Shown here one piece after another: positions 55,300 to 64,000 of a DNA stretch of 64,000 nucleotides. This DNA is from Mauremys mutica (taxonomy: Eukaryota; Chordata; Testudines; Geoemydidae). Made by a program: the position numbers and the translations under genes. Where the stretch lies: NCBI RefSeq assembly GCF_020497125.1, contig NC_059072.1, forward strand, positions 309,832,781 to 309,896,780, read 5' to 3'. The stretch's first letter is position 1. Each line of letters begins with the position of its first letter. Below the pieces are notes generated by a model. The model did no database searches. It was not told the origin of the DNA and worked only from the letters and a program-made list of their open reading frames with translations.

Positions 55300-56610
55300 A
55301 TACAGCTGCTACTCTTTAGCTCTGCCTTACTTCACTACTGGTATATTGTGTATCATTTGTTCAGTGGAATTACACCAAAAATGAATTTGGCTCAGTGTCC
55401 CTAGAGCCCAGAATGGGCAAAATATGCAAAGTTCTCAAAAATGTTAATTTTGAGGTTCAGGATGTTCAGTTTATTCTTGCATATAAATACTTATGATTTC
55501 ATTGTGTATTTTTATTATTATGAAATGGATCCAAGTACAAGCGAAATCCTCACAGATTCAGAGAGCAAAAGCCAATAGGACATAGCTGTATATCTAAGGT
55601 CTTATTTTGCGGTATCTGAGCACCACCCAAAATTATGAAGTGAACATATAACGTATCTTTTTTCTTCCAGTTGTCACAGGCTGGGTTCTTATTTTTGGGT
55701 GGTGTTATTGTGGGAAAGTAAGGATGAAGAAATGGATTTTGTAGTCTGCTCTGGAAGTGCTGTTGTTTGTAATCAAATTGATCTCTTCCAGGAGGGAGTT
55801 CCAGATTCAGGGGCGGTAGCTCTGTTTCCAGCACACATCTTACACTGGAAGCCAGCAGTTTCATTGCTCCAGAGGAGAGTAGCCATTGTATCATACCATA
55901 ACTATGGAGAGTGAACAGCCTGTCCCTCAGGTAACTTGGCCCACTCCCATGTGAGGCATTAAAGTTGGAGATCAAAATCTTGAATTCGACCTGGATTTCC
56001 CTGGGGAGCCAGTGAAGAAAACAGAGGATTGAGCGGATGAGTCCCTCAAAGGCTTGTGTTGCTGAGCATATGGTTGATTATGTTCTGAACCAAATTTAGC
56101 TTCAGATACTATCTGCAGCACAGATAGCAAGGCCTATAGTTAAGATTGCCTGACAATTCCCATTAGCAGCTTATAACCATTTAGACTGAAATTTTCCATG
56201 TCTGGTGTTTGACTCAGGTATATATAAAAGTTACAGTTAAAGCACTTATGACATTTCCAAGAATGAGGTTAGGGGAAAATATGTTGTTTTGTATGTAAAA
56301 GAAAATCATAACTGTTTCATAGAGACCGTCTAGAATCTCTGTGCTAAGGAGTAGCAACTTTAAATTTGGCAGGGGATTACTCTGGTGTCAAGGATATGCC
56401 TTTTGCCAAAATCTGCCTAAATTTCTAGAGACTTCTTAGAGTTTGGCAGGTAAAATTTCTGAAGAGTCTGTCCTCACTGAGCAGGTTCAAGCTTCTCACA
56501 TCTCCTAGCACTGACCAGACTGTGCATGCACCATCCCCACAGAGCGAATGGGTATGCTCCTTCAGCCCAGCCCTGCAGGGACTGCGAGCTTTTCTTGCAA
56601 TTGCTCCTTC
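55300..56610. other. No gene recognised
   Basis: This is anonymous sequence. The 141-codon minus-strand frame (55,550-55,975) has no recognised domain and opposes another frame on the plus strand. Confidence 0.35.
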
Positions 56611-56619
56611 TGTCAGCCA

Positions 56620-57070
56620 GGGGCTGAAGTGATGCCAGGAAGCAGAACAGAGAGCAGGGAGCCTGCCTCTCCTGTGCTCTCGGTGCTCCTTTTGCTGGCA
56701 CCCAGGCTGTGAGGATGAGAAGGAGAAGCAGCCTGTCTCCAATGCAGAGAGGTGAGGAAAGGGGGTGGAGGGACAAGGGCATAGGAGCCAGTGGAAGGGG
56801 TGGGGGAAGAAGGGGGAAAGAAGATGGGGAGGGGAGAGGGCATGGGGATGGGGGAGGGTAGGAGTGGGGGTGGGGCAAAGACAGGGGCAGGAGGTGGGAC
56901 AGGGGCACAGGCAGGAGTCAGAAGGAGAGGAGCAGGGTAGGAGCTGGGGAGATGGGATATGAACCGAAGCGGACACAGAGCAACTGGGGGGAGGGGGGGG
57001 AGGGGAGGAGGCAGGACAGAAGGATCTGTAGCCACTAGAGAACACTCCCATCCAGACCCTGGAATTTAAC
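56620..57070 (-). repeat. Purine-rich array (partner of the 28-kb array)
   Basis: The plus strand is a G/A-rich degenerate array with many GGG runs (for example GGGATGGGGGAGGG near 56,845). On the minus strand it opens with GGTCTGGATGGGAGTG and CTCTAGTGGCTACAGATCC, corresponding to the header at 28,055-28,101. The overlapping Pro/Ser-rich frames (278, 144 and 140 codons) reflect composition. Several G-runs satisfy a simple G-quadruplex pattern. Confidence 0.6.
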
Positions 57071-57074
57071 ACTT

Positions 57075-58073
57075 TGATGCTGAATTTCTGCACTGTTATA
57101 CTGTCTAACAAATAACCGTGATAACCCTCTGTCAAAGTGTCTCTCCACCCCTCTACAGTAGCTGGGCCACAGAGAAAACAGCCTTCTACCACTACCAATG
57201 ACATTATTAGCTTAAGTACTAGAGGACTGTGCGGTGGATCTACGGATCCCAACACTGCCAAGGATTGATGTGAGGGACCATTGGTGGTTCCATGATCAAA
57301 TTTTAATCATTGTCCCATTTTCAAAGTTTAAAACCAGGACATTTCATTCTGTGCAGTGAATTAGGCTGGGTTCCTGTGGCGAACACAGGGTGTGATCATG
57401 GGAGTGAAGGCTGATGCGTAAAGCACACTGAAGGTAGTGCCTAGCCATAACCAGGTGTCTGCCATGGTGCTAGGTCCTATCTTTCTGTTTTTCCCCAGCA
57501 AATCGAGTTTCTTATCCTGGAATCGCAGCATGTAAATTTCACCCCAGTCGAGCCTCCCCTATCATCCCCACCTCAGCCAGTGCCGGAGCTATCAGCTGTA
57601 TTGCTGGCTTCCTCATTTTTGAACAGTCTATAGTGACCAGGTTAGAGCTGAAGGGTTTGGACAAACTTGGACGCCATTTTCTCCTCCCATTTACAAGGCA
57701 GCCCAGGGCCTTCAGTGTGAGAGACCCTCTAATAATACACTGGCCTTCCCTGGCCAGGGCAGTGATCCACGTCTACATTGGAGCCTGTGCATGTGTCTGA
57801 GTGTGTGTTTGTGTAAATGTGCACGTATGTGGGCTTGAGCCTGTTTATATCATGGAACCTGTACCTGGATCTGCCCATGTGACCTTGATTTTCCCCTTGG
57901 GTCCATCTTCCCAAGCACTGGAGGGTTTCATGCCGAAGTTTTACTCTGCCAAGTGGGCAGCATATTGGATTGATGCACCTTTAGCTCTTCTCCAAGTGCC
58001 TCCAGGAACTGCTGTAGAAGCAGTACCTTCTCTCTTACCCCCATGGTGTGGGCGTCCACCATCTCCATCCATT
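57075..58073. other. No gene recognised
   Basis: This is anonymous sequence. A TGTGT/GTGTGT-rich patch at 57,788-57,832 is a degenerate simple repeat. Confidence 0.4.
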
Positions 58074-58075
58074 CA

Positions 58076-58218
58076 CCCACACTCAGGGTTGCTGGAACAA
58101 TTTGCATAGTGGGGGTGCTGAGAGCCATTTAACCAAACTGTAAACCCTGGATATGATGGAAACCACTGCAACCAGGGGATGCGGCAGCACCCCTAGTTCC
58201 AGCACCTATGCCCACACT
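58076..58218. mobile_element. 127-bp hAT-type MITE with 8-bp TSD
   Basis: The body is 58,084-58,210, flanked by CCCACACT on both sides. The ends are CAGGGTTGCTGGAAC and, inverted, CATAGGTGCTGGAAC. Sub-terminal GGGGGTGCTGAGAG and CAGCACCCCTAG also pair. It is a very small non-autonomous element. Confidence 0.88.
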
Positions 58219-58303
58219 TTTCTTATCTGTGCCCCTAACTGAGAGCTCTTTCCCTGGCCCATTTTTGGGCCTGGCCCTCTTGTTTGCCATGAGCATTTGG
58301 TAC

Positions 58304-58743
58304 CTTTATACCAGGGGTGGCCAATCTGTGGCTCCAGAGCCGCATGTGGCTCTTCAGAAGTTAATATGTGGCTCCATGTATAGGCACTGACTGCAGAGCT
58401 GGAGCTACAGGCGCCAACTTTCCAATGTGCCGGGGGTGCTCACTGCTCAACCCCTGCTCTACCACAGGCCCTGCCCCCACGCCATCCCCTCCTGCCCCCT
58501 CCTCTGGGCCTGCCGTGCCCTCGCTCCTCCTCCCCCCAAAGAGCCTCCTGCATGCCATGAAACAGGTGATTGGGAGGGAAGGGGAGGTGCTGATCAGCGG
58601 GGCTGCCGGTAGGTGAGAGGCGCTGGGAGTGGGGGGTGGGAAGCTGATGGGGGGCTGCTGACATATTACTGTGCCTCTTTGGCAATGTACATTGGTAAAT
58701 TCTGGCTCCTTCTCAGGCACAAGTTGGCCACCCCGCTTTATAA
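58304..58743. mobile_element. hAT-type composite MITE
   Basis: The body is 58,312-58,735 (424 bp). Ends CAGGGGTGGCCAA and TTGGCCACCCCG are inverted, and the flanks CTTTATAC and CTTTATAA agree at 7 of 8 positions. From about 58,378 (TATAGGCACTGAC) to about 58,640 the interior parallels the separate element at 43,390-43,663 (GCACTGAC, CCTCCTGCA, GGTGAGAGGCGCTGGG). The outer element has therefore engulfed part of another family. There is no transposase. Confidence 0.82.
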
Positions 58744-58744
58744 T

Positions 58745-59122
58745 AACCTGTCTCTAGCTCATGCAGACACATTGTCCTGTCTCAGCCTAGTCTCTTCCCT
58801 CTGAGAGAAGCAGGTTAGGTCTGCGCCCGTGATTTCTCACTCATGTAGTCTTGTCCTGAAAAGTGTTTTAGAATTTATGGCGAGCTGGATTGAGTGAATT
58901 TACATAATTTAAACCCACACCTTTAAATCCTAGTCTAGGCAAAGCCAGACTGCAATTAGCAAGAAACTCACTGTTTAAGACAATTTGTTGGAACATCTTT
59001 ACAACACAAGCCTGGTGGGCCAAAGTTTCAGATCCACTAGTTTTATTCTTGTAATGTAGCTTATATATACAGAAATGGATACACACAGACATCTTTACAT
59101 CACTGAACATTCATTTTGCTAG
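58745..59122. other. No gene seen
   Basis: This is anonymous sequence between the composite MITE and the solo LTR. Nothing was recognised. Confidence 0.4.
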
Positions 59123-59359
59123 CTTACTGTGACAGATGTGAGACCTGGGAGTTCCAAAGACTACACTGAAAATGTGCCACACAAGTGTAGACTTTTGGGA
59201 CAATAAGTGTTAAATGGATTTCCTGGGGAATACACAGAGGGAGATTAATGCAAATTCTCCAACTCTAGTTATAGAAAACTGCAGCCTTTTGAAGCTATGT
59301 CCTGCGGAGAGGGTCTTTGCCGCTGGATTACCTGTTCCCAGAGACTGGAGATCAAAAGC

Positions 59360-59372
59360 CCAAGCTATATAA
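59360..59372 (+). promoter_or_regulatory. LTR TATA box
   Basis: CTATATAAAG lies about 235 bp into the solo LTR and about 225 bp upstream of the AATAAA hexamer, the usual position for the LTR core promoter. Confidence 0.55.
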
Positions 59373-59587
59373 AGAAATGATGGAGCTGCCTAGCTTGTTG
59401 TTCTGGTTCTGAATCTGAGACCGTTATGAAATTGTAACTCCAGGGAAAACTCAGCTGTGGGTTTTGACAGACTGACACCTACCAGAGCCTGAGGTTGGAA
59501 TCGGGGGTGATCTCTGGTAAGGTTGTTGGCATGCGTGTAGTTTATTTTGTTGTTTTAATATGTTTTCTCTGTAGTGCTTTCACCTTA

Positions 59588-59596
59588 AGAATAAAT
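59588..59596 (+). terminator. LTR polyadenylation signal
   Basis: A canonical AATAAA sits within AGAATAAATG inside the solo LTR, downstream of the TATA box. It is followed by a GT-rich region (GTGAGTGC, then GGTTTGTAG further on). Confidence 0.55.
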
Positions 59597-59894
59597 GTGA
59601 GTGCTTATAAAGAACCATGTGGTAACTTGCAACTACTGACAATTACACGGTTTGTAGTTTTTGCAGAGAAAGCAAAGCACAGATGCTGGCCTGCTTAGGC
59701 AGTCTGACTTGCTGGGAATATTACAATGTAAGGCAGAGAACTGTGCAGCCTGGAAAAAACCCTCAGGAGGGAGAGAGATGCAGATCTCTGCCCATGAGAA
59801 GTGATGGCTGGGAGCTGGAAACCTTTAAGTGGGTGCCTTTGGTGAACCATGGAGGGGTAATAAAGTGCAGTCGCCCAGAAACTGTGACACTTAT

Positions 59895-60730
59895 CATTTG
59901 AAAAGGTTGGATTGTTTTGCATCTTTTATCAGCCGGTATAGGTTTTACGTGGTTAGCCAGTTAAAAAATATGTATCTGAAATAGCCGACTAGATCAGCAT
60001 TTGTGAAAGAATTTTAGTGCTTGTAGATGTGAGAGAGTAATAGCGCTGGTTTGACTCATACGTTGTAGGAGTAGTTGCTCAGATTTGCCAGTTCATCACA
60101 ATCCTTTTAACAAGCTGAATTGTATTAACACGTATGACTTCAGTTTTTGCTAGCATTTGTTAAGAGAAGATTTTCCTCCTGGGTGAAAAACAGCATCTTC
60201 AGCAAGTACTTAAGCTGAATCATATTCTCAGAATTCTCATATTAATATACATTATTACATACTTTATACATATGACAATGTTGCATTTAAAAAAGAAGCA
60301 TTTGGATAATGGCTCTAGTACAGCGATTCAGCAATAATCCAAATCCAAAAAAGTACCTCATCCTGTTCTTTTGCATTTGGCTGGATTGTATTTACGTGAT
60401 GTTTTCTCTGCTTTCTGTGTCTACTCAGGGCATTAAGATAAAGCTTGCAGTACTAGTGTGCCAAGGCATGATCCTGTGTAATGTGAAAAGATTCTAGATG
60501 TTAGAAACTTTTTATATGAAACATGATGAAAAGTGTTCACTACAGCCTGAGTACAACACAAGGTTCCTGAAACTCACCACTCCTTTTGTAATGACTAACG
60601 CTGAGCTACTGGGGCTGCGTTCCCACCTGGCATTCCCAGTGCAGAGCTGGCCATATTCTGGCCCTTCCTTTTGTAATTTTCTTGTCTTATTTTACTAGTG
60701 ACAGAAGTTAGATGGATAGGATGATAATTG
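59895..60730. other. No gene recognised
   Basis: This is anonymous AT-rich sequence. Two adjacent 62-66 codon frames (60,309-60,698) have no domain. Confidence 0.4.
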
Positions 60731-60734
60731 TATA

Positions 60735-60955
60735 CAGTGTTGCTGCAACCATGGATGTTAGAGAGACAAGGTGGCTGAGGTAATATCCTTTATTGGACCA
60801 GCTTCTGTTAGAGAGAGAGACAGGCTTCTTCTAAGAGGTCTGTGTAGCTCGAAAGGTTGTCTCTCTCACACAGAAGTTGGTCCAATAACAGATATTACCT
60901 CACTCACCTTCTCTCTCTAGTGCACTGGTACTGACACAGCTACAACTACACTGCA
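60735..60955. mobile_element. Long fold-back with GAAA-bearing apex (Penelope-like?)
   Basis: The left arm (60,735-60,822: CAGTGTTGCTGC, GAGGTAATATCCTTTATTGG, ACCAGCTTCTGTTAGAGAG) and the right arm (60,859-60,953: CAGAAGTTGGTCCAATAACA, GATATTACCTC, CTACAACTACACTG) are complementary over about 90 bases with mismatches. The apex contains TCTAAGAGGTCTGTGTAGC followed by TCGAAAGG, corresponding to a CTGAAGA...GAAA hammerhead core whose first part is decayed. The right arm is the same sequence as 43,870-43,958. Confidence 0.5.
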
Positions 60956-60959
60956 TAGT

Positions 60960-62340
60960 ATAGGTCCTTGACTTTTTGGAATAATTATCAGTGTTATATT
61001 AAGTCTGTTAGCAAATTCTAATAATAATGTAGTGTATAATGCATGCAGTACTGTCTAGACCAACTGACTGTTTATGTACACTTTTCCCAAGTATTTCCTT
61101 ATCTGTTCCTCAGTGACTATTATTTCTGCAGTTTATTATATTACTTCTTTGCTTTCTAAATGTACAAATGTCCTTTTTTATTTTTCATTTTTGGAAAAAA
61201 GTTATTGAGAAGGTTGTAGCAGGGTGGTTCTGGGCTTGTCTCTAACTATGACTTCCTGGATCCCTATCAGCCTGGTTTCAGATATGAAAATAGTGGGCTT
61301 GGGGAGGCTGGCTAGAATCAAGGAAGTTGGTTCAATGGGTTGAAGAGCCCAGACTGAGAAGAACTGAGAGTTTTGGTTAGCTGGGATTCAATTATTCAGA
61401 TTATGGTATGAAGTACTCGACTACTGAATGTGATAAAAGGTGGCAGAATCTGGCTCATAGTAAATGCATGGATACTGTATTTGCCAGATAAGCTTGTAAA
61501 CCATTCATTTATTTCACAAAAAACTGTGCTATGGGACCAGTTTGAACTCAGCTGAACAATAAACAGCCTTCTCCAGCATTACCTTGATTTTTCTCAAATT
61601 GATAACATCTGCCGGAAAAGGGTATTGGAGGTGATACAGTGAGTTGTTCTGCAAAAATTCACATTCATCAATTGCAAGTGATACGATTTCATCTAGTATT
61701 TCCCCTTCAAATTAAACACACTTGTCAGACAGATTTCCAGCATGGTGTGCTGTGAATTAGCAGCAAAATTACCATGACCATAAAGAAGATACTGTCAGGT
61801 CAAATTCAGCCCTAAATTTTGGTTTTGTAAAAATAAGATTTTGTAACCACTAAAACCAATGGGAATATTTTATGACTTTTTTAAAAATTCCAGTGGAAAC
61901 AGTTTTTAAACAACAATAAAAACTCCCCCCCCACCGTGTTCACAACTCGCACTACAGCTTTGTGCTAGTGCACTGGAAGGAGAAAATGAAACAAACTAAA
62001 AACTGACTAAAAAAGAGCAAACTTGGCTAGTTAATTTCTACAGTTTAAAGTAAGAGAAATGGGGAAAAAATGAAATAAAAATAAATAGTGAAGCGAAAAT
62101 TTAATATTTGACACTTCTTTCATTCTGTATTATTAGCTTAGGCCCAGATCCTGCATTGTGGACTGCTGCATCCACATGATGTTACTACTACAGTGATACC
62201 CCAGAGACATCTAGGAGAGGTAGTGTGGCCTAGTGCATATAACACAGGATTTTTTTTTTATTAAACATTTTTTGTCAGAAAATGCCAATACATCAAAACA
62301 GGAAACATACTGGTTTTTGTCAAAACTAGAGAGAGAGAAA
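60960..62340. other. No gene recognised
   Basis: This is anonymous AT-rich sequence. A (C)8 run at 61,926 and A/T runs are the only simple features. Confidence 0.4.
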
Positions 62341-62361
62341 AACCACCCCAGAATAACCAAT

Positions 62362-62472
62362 AATAGCCTAGTGGTTAGGCGGGTACTCACATGGTATGTG
62401 GGAGACTTGAGTTCAGAGCAGAGACCCTAGATCTCCCACATCCCAGGTGAGTGCCCTGACCGGCAGGCGGTT
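62362..62472. repeat. Inverted pair of tRNA-like modules
   Basis: On the plus strand CCTAGTGGTTAGGCGGGTACTC resembles an A-box segment, followed by TATGTGGGAGACTTGAGTTC. On the minus strand CGGTCAGGGCACTCACCTGG is followed by GATGTGGGAGATC. The two halves are near-palindromic around AGAGACCCTAG. This is the same arrangement as at 8,985-9,240. Confidence 0.5.
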
Positions 62473-62639
62473 CGGGGTGGTGATTTCGCTCTCTCTTTCT
62501 CTTGAGCTTCTGAGAATGAGGCTGTGTTTGTATGTGCTGTGTGCACTAGCTGGGGTTCTGTTAGACTTTGGTTTGGTTTTGTTACTTGCTGTTTCTTTGG
62601 TTTAGGGGTGTTGTTGATTTCTCCGCCCCTTTTCCTTGG

Positions 62640-63380
62640 CAGGAGATTCTCCATGGGTCCACTTCAGATGGGTTTAGCGTTTTGATCCACAAGCCTGGGG
62701 TTCAGTGTGTGCCTGCTGACTCCTGCACTGTAGAGGCGGTGGTGCTGAGTGTAGGTAAGGTTACTGGTGGCTGTACTCATGTAAAATCTGCCTCTTGACT
62801 GTGCAAATCTATAGCGATTTTCCTGGCCCAGAAGCAGTTTGTGAACTGTTTGGTAAAGGAAGAATTCTGGGTCAAGGAGTCTTTTGTTCAAGTTTTCCCC
62901 TTATTTAATCCTGCTACTAAAGTATTTTTTTCAAATGTGTGGTCCCGTCCCTCCCTCCCCAGCCCCCGTCTTCCTTCACAATGGGGCACTAGTGTCTGGT
63001 CTCTGCCCTTATGGGAAGGTAGTTTCTGCCGTTAGGATGATTCTGTTATGCTGCAAGAACCCAAACATGTGGCATATTATGTCATTCCAGTGCCAGGTTT
63101 ATGTGGCTCTAAATAACCCTGAGCAGCCCTTGAACTTGGTTTTAAAGCACCACATAGCTGGGGTGGATTGTACAGTGTTTGCTGACTCTGGAAAATGGAA
63201 TGTTTCCTGTGTGGTGACCCTGGTCATTTGAGGGGATGCTGCCCATGCACTTCTGATTCAGACAACCCCGGTAAGAATGTGGGACCCCAGATAGTGGGGA
63301 GGGGGCTGGGGCATCAAGGGACATGCAGGAGAGAGAGCCTGCATCTGCACTGCCAGACTCTATCGCCCCCACTCCATTGC
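62640..63380 (+). pseudogene. Tx1-like LINE ORF1 (RNA-binding, CCHC knuckle), broken
   Basis: Translation across at least three frames gives a QKQFVNCLVKEEFWVKESF block (62,830-62,890), then VQVFPLFNPATKVFFSNV (62,887-62,941), then LLCCKNPNMWHIMSFQCQVY (63,045-63,105) and LNNPEQPLNL (63,110-63,140). A CFLCGDPGHLRGCC knuckle ends the run (C-x2-C-x4-H-x4-C, about 63,201-63,242). This order is what I know of Tx1-type ORF1 proteins, which coat the LINE RNA. The weakest part is 62,640-62,830, where little similarity remains. A TGA follows at about 62,798. The start codon cannot be fixed. Confidence 0.68.
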
Positions 63381-63388
63381 CGTATGTG

Positions 63389-63715
63389 TAGGGCCCTACC
63401 AAATTCACGGTCCATTTTGGTAAATTTCATGATCATAGGATTTTAAAAAACTTAAATTTCCTGGTTTTCAATATTTAAACCTGAAATTTCACAGTGTTGT
63501 AACTGTGGGGGTCCCAACCCAAAAAAGGGTTGTGGGGGGGGGAGGGGGGGTTGCAAGGCTATTGTAGGGGGGTTGCAATATTGCCACCCTTACCTCGGGG
63601 CTGCTGCTGGCGGTGGCACTGCCTTCACAGATGGTCTCCCAGCCAGCAGCTACAGAGCTTCCTATGGCCGGGAGATGTTCACTGAGGTGGGTCTGACCTG
63701 GCCCCTGGAGCAACC
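63389..63715 (+). mobile_element. hAT-like repeat fragment inside the Tx1-like LINE
   Basis: The left end reads TAGGGCCCTACCAAATTCAC and GGTCCATTTTGG, the terminus of a repeat I associate with turtle hAT-type elements. It continues with TTGCAATATTGCCACCCTTA and runs of G (63,534-63,549). No matching right terminus is present, so this is a truncated copy and its right edge is approximate. It occupies the place where the LINE endonuclease region should be. Confidence 0.5.
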
Positions 63716-63730
63716 CCTGTGACTTACAGA

Positions 63731-64000
63731 ATTGGAGACCTATTTCCCTTCTTTGCTCTGATTATAAGATTTTTATCCAGCATCTTACCTTAGCCAAGTG
63801 GCTGAAGGACTGTCTGGACGCTCTCATACACCCTGATCAAACATATTGTATTCCTAACCATGTATTTTTGATAGTTTGTTTTTAATTCATGATGTTTTTA
63901 CTGTTAGCAAACTTTGTAATTGGGATGTGGGGCTTGTTTCAATGGACCAGCGGAAGGCCTTTGATAATGTTAACCATAGTTATCTTTTTAAAATGTTAGA
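63731..64000 (+). pseudogene. Tx1/L1-like ORF2 reverse transcriptase, partial
   Basis: From 63,732 one frame reads RPISLLCSDYKIF, then LAKWLKDCLDALIHPDQTYC (about 63,795-63,855). A one-base shift near 63,870 moves the reading to the next frame, which is then clean to the window end: FDSLFLIHDVFTVSKL, LCNWDVGLVSMDQRKAFDNV, NHSYLFKML. The -MDQRKAFD- motif is RT block 2 with the first catalytic Asp region. The F/YADD block would lie beyond the window. The single frameshift means it is inactive here. What follows outside the window decides how complete the copy is. Confidence 0.8.

Larger units (their letters stand above)
59128..59889 (+). mobile_element. Solo LTR of an endogenous retroelement
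   Basis: The block begins TGTGACAG and ends ACTGTGACA (TG...CA, 762 bp). The flanks CTTAC (59,123-59,127) and CTTAT (59,890-59,894) agree at 4 of 5 positions, compatible with a retroviral-type 5-bp duplication. A TATA box (GCTATATAAAG, about 59,364) and an AATAAA signal (AGAATAAATGTG, about 59,589) are in the expected order and give a plus-strand U3-R-U5. No gag, pol or env sequence is adjacent, so it is a recombination-derived solo LTR. It could in principle act as a promoter, but no transcript evidence is visible. Confidence 0.78.
62530..64000 (+). mobile_element. Tx1-clade (L1-like) LINE, decayed, runs off window
   Basis: Two conceptual products occur in LINE order on the plus strand: an ORF1 with a CCHC zinc knuckle (about 62.64-63.26 kb) and an ORF2 reverse transcriptase (from 63.73 kb to the window edge). 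Between them only about 470 bp remain, part of which is an inserted repeat (63,389 onward). The endonuclease, which needs over 1 kb, is therefore missing. The ORF1 zinc-knuckle organisation and the RT phrases RPISLLCSDYKI and HPDQTYCIP point to the Tx1 group rather than CR1. Frameshifts and stops make it inactive. Confidence 0.75.

Noticed and set aside
56425..57261. 278-, 144- and 140-codon Pro/Ser-rich minus-strand frames
   Set aside because: Three frames of the same pyrimidine-rich repeat are open together. The composition matches the non-coding array at 28 kb.

Overview
The window looks like nuclear DNA of a sauropsid, most probably a cryptodiran turtle. Three things point there. Many CR1 LINE copies of different ages are present, one with a nearly intact 667-codon reverse-transcriptase frame. 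Two SINEs have a tRNA-like head joined to a CR1-like 3' tail, the arrangement known for turtle polIII/SINEs (CryI-type). Several MITE and LTR families that I associate with turtles also occur. No operon, CRISPR array, rRNA gene, functional tRNA gene or intact host protein-coding gene could be supported. The window reads as an intergenic stretch or long intron made of layered transposable elements. Family names come from memory of their structure, not from a database search.

Layout. 1-6.2 kb: degenerate retroelement remnants, a probable long terminal repeat (about 3.56-4.70 kb) and a plus-strand CR1 carrying an internal tandem duplication. 6.2-20 kb: mostly anonymous DNA with an inverted pair of tRNA-like modules (9.0-9.2 kb), two CryI-type SINEs (11.7 and 14.7 kb), a hAT MITE with an exact 8-bp target duplication (15.6 kb), a MIR/CORE-SINE relic (16.8 kb) and CR1 fragments. 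20.3-21.7 kb: LTR-like sequence followed by a CR1 3' end. 24.7-27.4 kb: the best-preserved CR1, on the minus strand. 28-30 kb: a pyrimidine-rich array and an LTR-like repeat. 30.87-32.07 kb: a GC-rich minisatellite enclosed by perfect 20-nt inverted termini. 33.7-45.1 kb: CR1 tails and an RT fragment, another LTR-like repeat, a Tigger-like MITE and two hAT MITEs. 47.1-48.5 kb: a CR1 broken by two separate insertions. 50-58.7 kb: MITEs, a hammerhead-like fold-back and a purine-rich array. 59.1-59.9 kb: a solo LTR with TATA and polyadenylation signals. 60.7 kb: a second fold-back. 62.5-64 kb: the decayed 5' half of a Tx1-clade (L1-like) LINE that runs off the window.

The elements relate to each other rather than to a host pathway. 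The SINE tails match the CR1 3' end present in the same window. MITEs sit inside LINEs. One MITE has absorbed the core of another family. I did not find a coherent undescribed system. The items most worth a second look are the GC-rich inverted-terminus element, the fold-back repeats with a hammerhead-ribozyme-like core (possible Penelope-like terminal repeats), and the inverted tRNA-like modules.
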